Shown here one piece after another: positions 8,277 through 8,632 of a DNA stretch of 8,632 nucleotides. The DNA lies in the NCBI GenBank assembly GCA_012735355.1, contig JAAYHP010000362.1:1-8632 (forward strand). The letters are read 5' to 3'. This stretch comes from Lysinibacillus sp. (GTDB lineage Bacteria; Bacillota; Bacilli; Bacillales_A; Planococcaceae). Position 1 is the stretch's first letter. The number at the start of each line of letters is the position of its first letter. Under the pieces are notes generated by a model. That model ran no database searches. It saw only the letters and a list, made by a program, of their open reading frames with translations, and was not told the origin of the DNA. A program made the translations under genes and the position numbers.

Positions 8277-8359
8277 TTGTGATTTTAAATTATTCTTTAT
8301 CATAACAACTATTTTGCCATAACAAAATACATAAAAAGAAATATTTGAGTAAAACAATA

Positions 8360-8385
8360 CGCTTTTCGCACAATGACGAAAAGCG
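8360..8385 (-). terminator. Probable terminator after cheR
   Basis: A perfect 9-base-pair stem (CGCTTTTCG at 8360-8368 with CGAAAAGCG at 8377-8385) surrounds an 8-base loop, 31 bases past the cheR stop. On the minus strand it is followed by TATTGTTTTACT, a broken T run, so it is weaker than the other two terminators in the window. It separates cheR from the aro promoter. Confidence 0.6.
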
Positions 8386-8416
8386 CCAACCCTTACAAAT
8401 TTTTAATTTTTCATGC

Positions 8417-8578
8417 TTACTTTTTTCGATAAAAAAACGTATCTTCTACTTCAAAACCGTAGCGAGATGGATTAAAAATTTGTTCAGTGGAACCAACGAA
8501 TAATATTCCACCTGGACGTAATGCTTTACTAAATTCTTTATAAATTTGATCCTTTGCCTCTTCTGTAAAATAAATCAG
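8417..8578 (-). pseudogene. cheR: 3' end of cheR (chemotaxis protein methyltransferase), broken upstream
   Basis: The last 53 codons read [35 protein letters not shown] and [14 protein letters not shown], then a TAA stop. This is the C-terminal end of the SAM-dependent methyltransferase CheR, which methylates glutamates on chemoreceptors. The stretch matches the family's block after the conserved CRNV(L/M)IYF motif. CheR directly upstream of chorismate synthase is also the B. subtilis arrangement. The expected upstream residues (CRNV) are not encoded: two codons before LIYF (8582-8584) there is an in-frame TAA, and the adjoining bases do not look like cheR. About 200 N-terminal residues are not in the window. 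The gene therefore appears interrupted, probably by the insertion-like sequence at the right edge; an assembly or linker artefact at the end of the contig is the alternative. Confidence 0.72.
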
Positions 8579-8598
8579 ATTTTACCTGCAGGATTAGG

Positions 8599-8632
8599 TG
8601 TCAATAGTCAGCGAAAATGTCACCCCTTTACC
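8599..8632. mobile_element. Possible terminal repeat of an insertion sequence (IS21-like)
   Basis: Where cheR homology stops, the plus strand carries TGTCAATAGTCAGCGAAAAT followed by GTCACCCC. It begins with TG, has TGTCA twice 19 bases apart (8599-8603 and 8618-8622), and short GGTG/CACC inverted ends. In style it resembles IS21-family termini, which start with TGT and carry repeated TGTCA-type transposase sites; this comparison is from memory and not from a search. No transposase is visible because the window ends. The true outer boundary could be anywhere from 8579 to 8599. Confidence 0.35.

Noticed and set aside
1..8632. CRISPR array, tRNA, rRNA, phage or defence genes
   Set aside because: No regularly spaced repeats, cloverleaf or rRNA-like segments were seen, and all long frames are housekeeping genes.

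Overview
The window is an AT-rich stretch of a Gram-positive (Firmicutes, Bacillales) chromosome. Nearly all of it is the minus-strand end-of-pathway aromatic amino acid block. Gene order, AGGAGG-type ribosome binding sites, GTG/TTG starts and the flanking genes (cheR upstream, ypiA-ypiB downstream) match the Bacillus subtilis aromatic supraoperon neighbourhood. The protein sequences and the absence of trp genes point, by inference only, to a Bacillaceae or Planococcaceae/Caryophanaceae member (Lysinibacillus/Ureibacillus type) rather than B. subtilis itself.

Layout in transcription order (right to left). At the far right edge is the 3' end of cheR (chemotaxis methyltransferase). Its reading frame is lost abruptly at about 8578, next to sequence that looks like the terminal repeat of an insertion sequence. 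A 212-base gap follows, with a probable cheR terminator and an extended -10 promoter. Then come chorismate synthase (aroC, called aroF in Bacillus), 3-dehydroquinate synthase (aroB), monofunctional chorismate mutase (aroH), histidinol-phosphate/aromatic aminotransferase (hisC), prephenate dehydrogenase with an ACT domain (tyrA) and EPSP synthase (aroA, called aroE in Bacillus). A strong bidirectional hairpin terminator follows. After it are a TPR protein (ypiA) and a UPF0302/IDEAL-domain protein (ypiB), ended by a second strong terminator that touches the ypiB stop codon. The first 50 bases hold only a possible promoter for a gene beyond the left edge.

Together the six enzymes cover dehydroquinate formation (AroB), EPSP formation (AroA) and chorismate formation (AroC), then chorismate to prephenate (AroH), prephenate to 4-hydroxyphenylpyruvate (TyrA), and transamination to tyrosine and phenylalanine (HisC, also used for histidine). 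Genes are tightly packed; two junctions are 4-base ATGA overlaps, which suggests translational coupling. The six trp genes that lie between aroH and hisC in B. subtilis are absent; only 15 bases separate the two genes.

Most of the window is well-understood housekeeping metabolism, and I see no convincing undescribed system. The points worth a second look are the broken cheR with its IS-like junction, the missing trp block, the terminator that separates ypiA-ypiB from the aro genes, and a small set of repeated motifs around the aro promoter.
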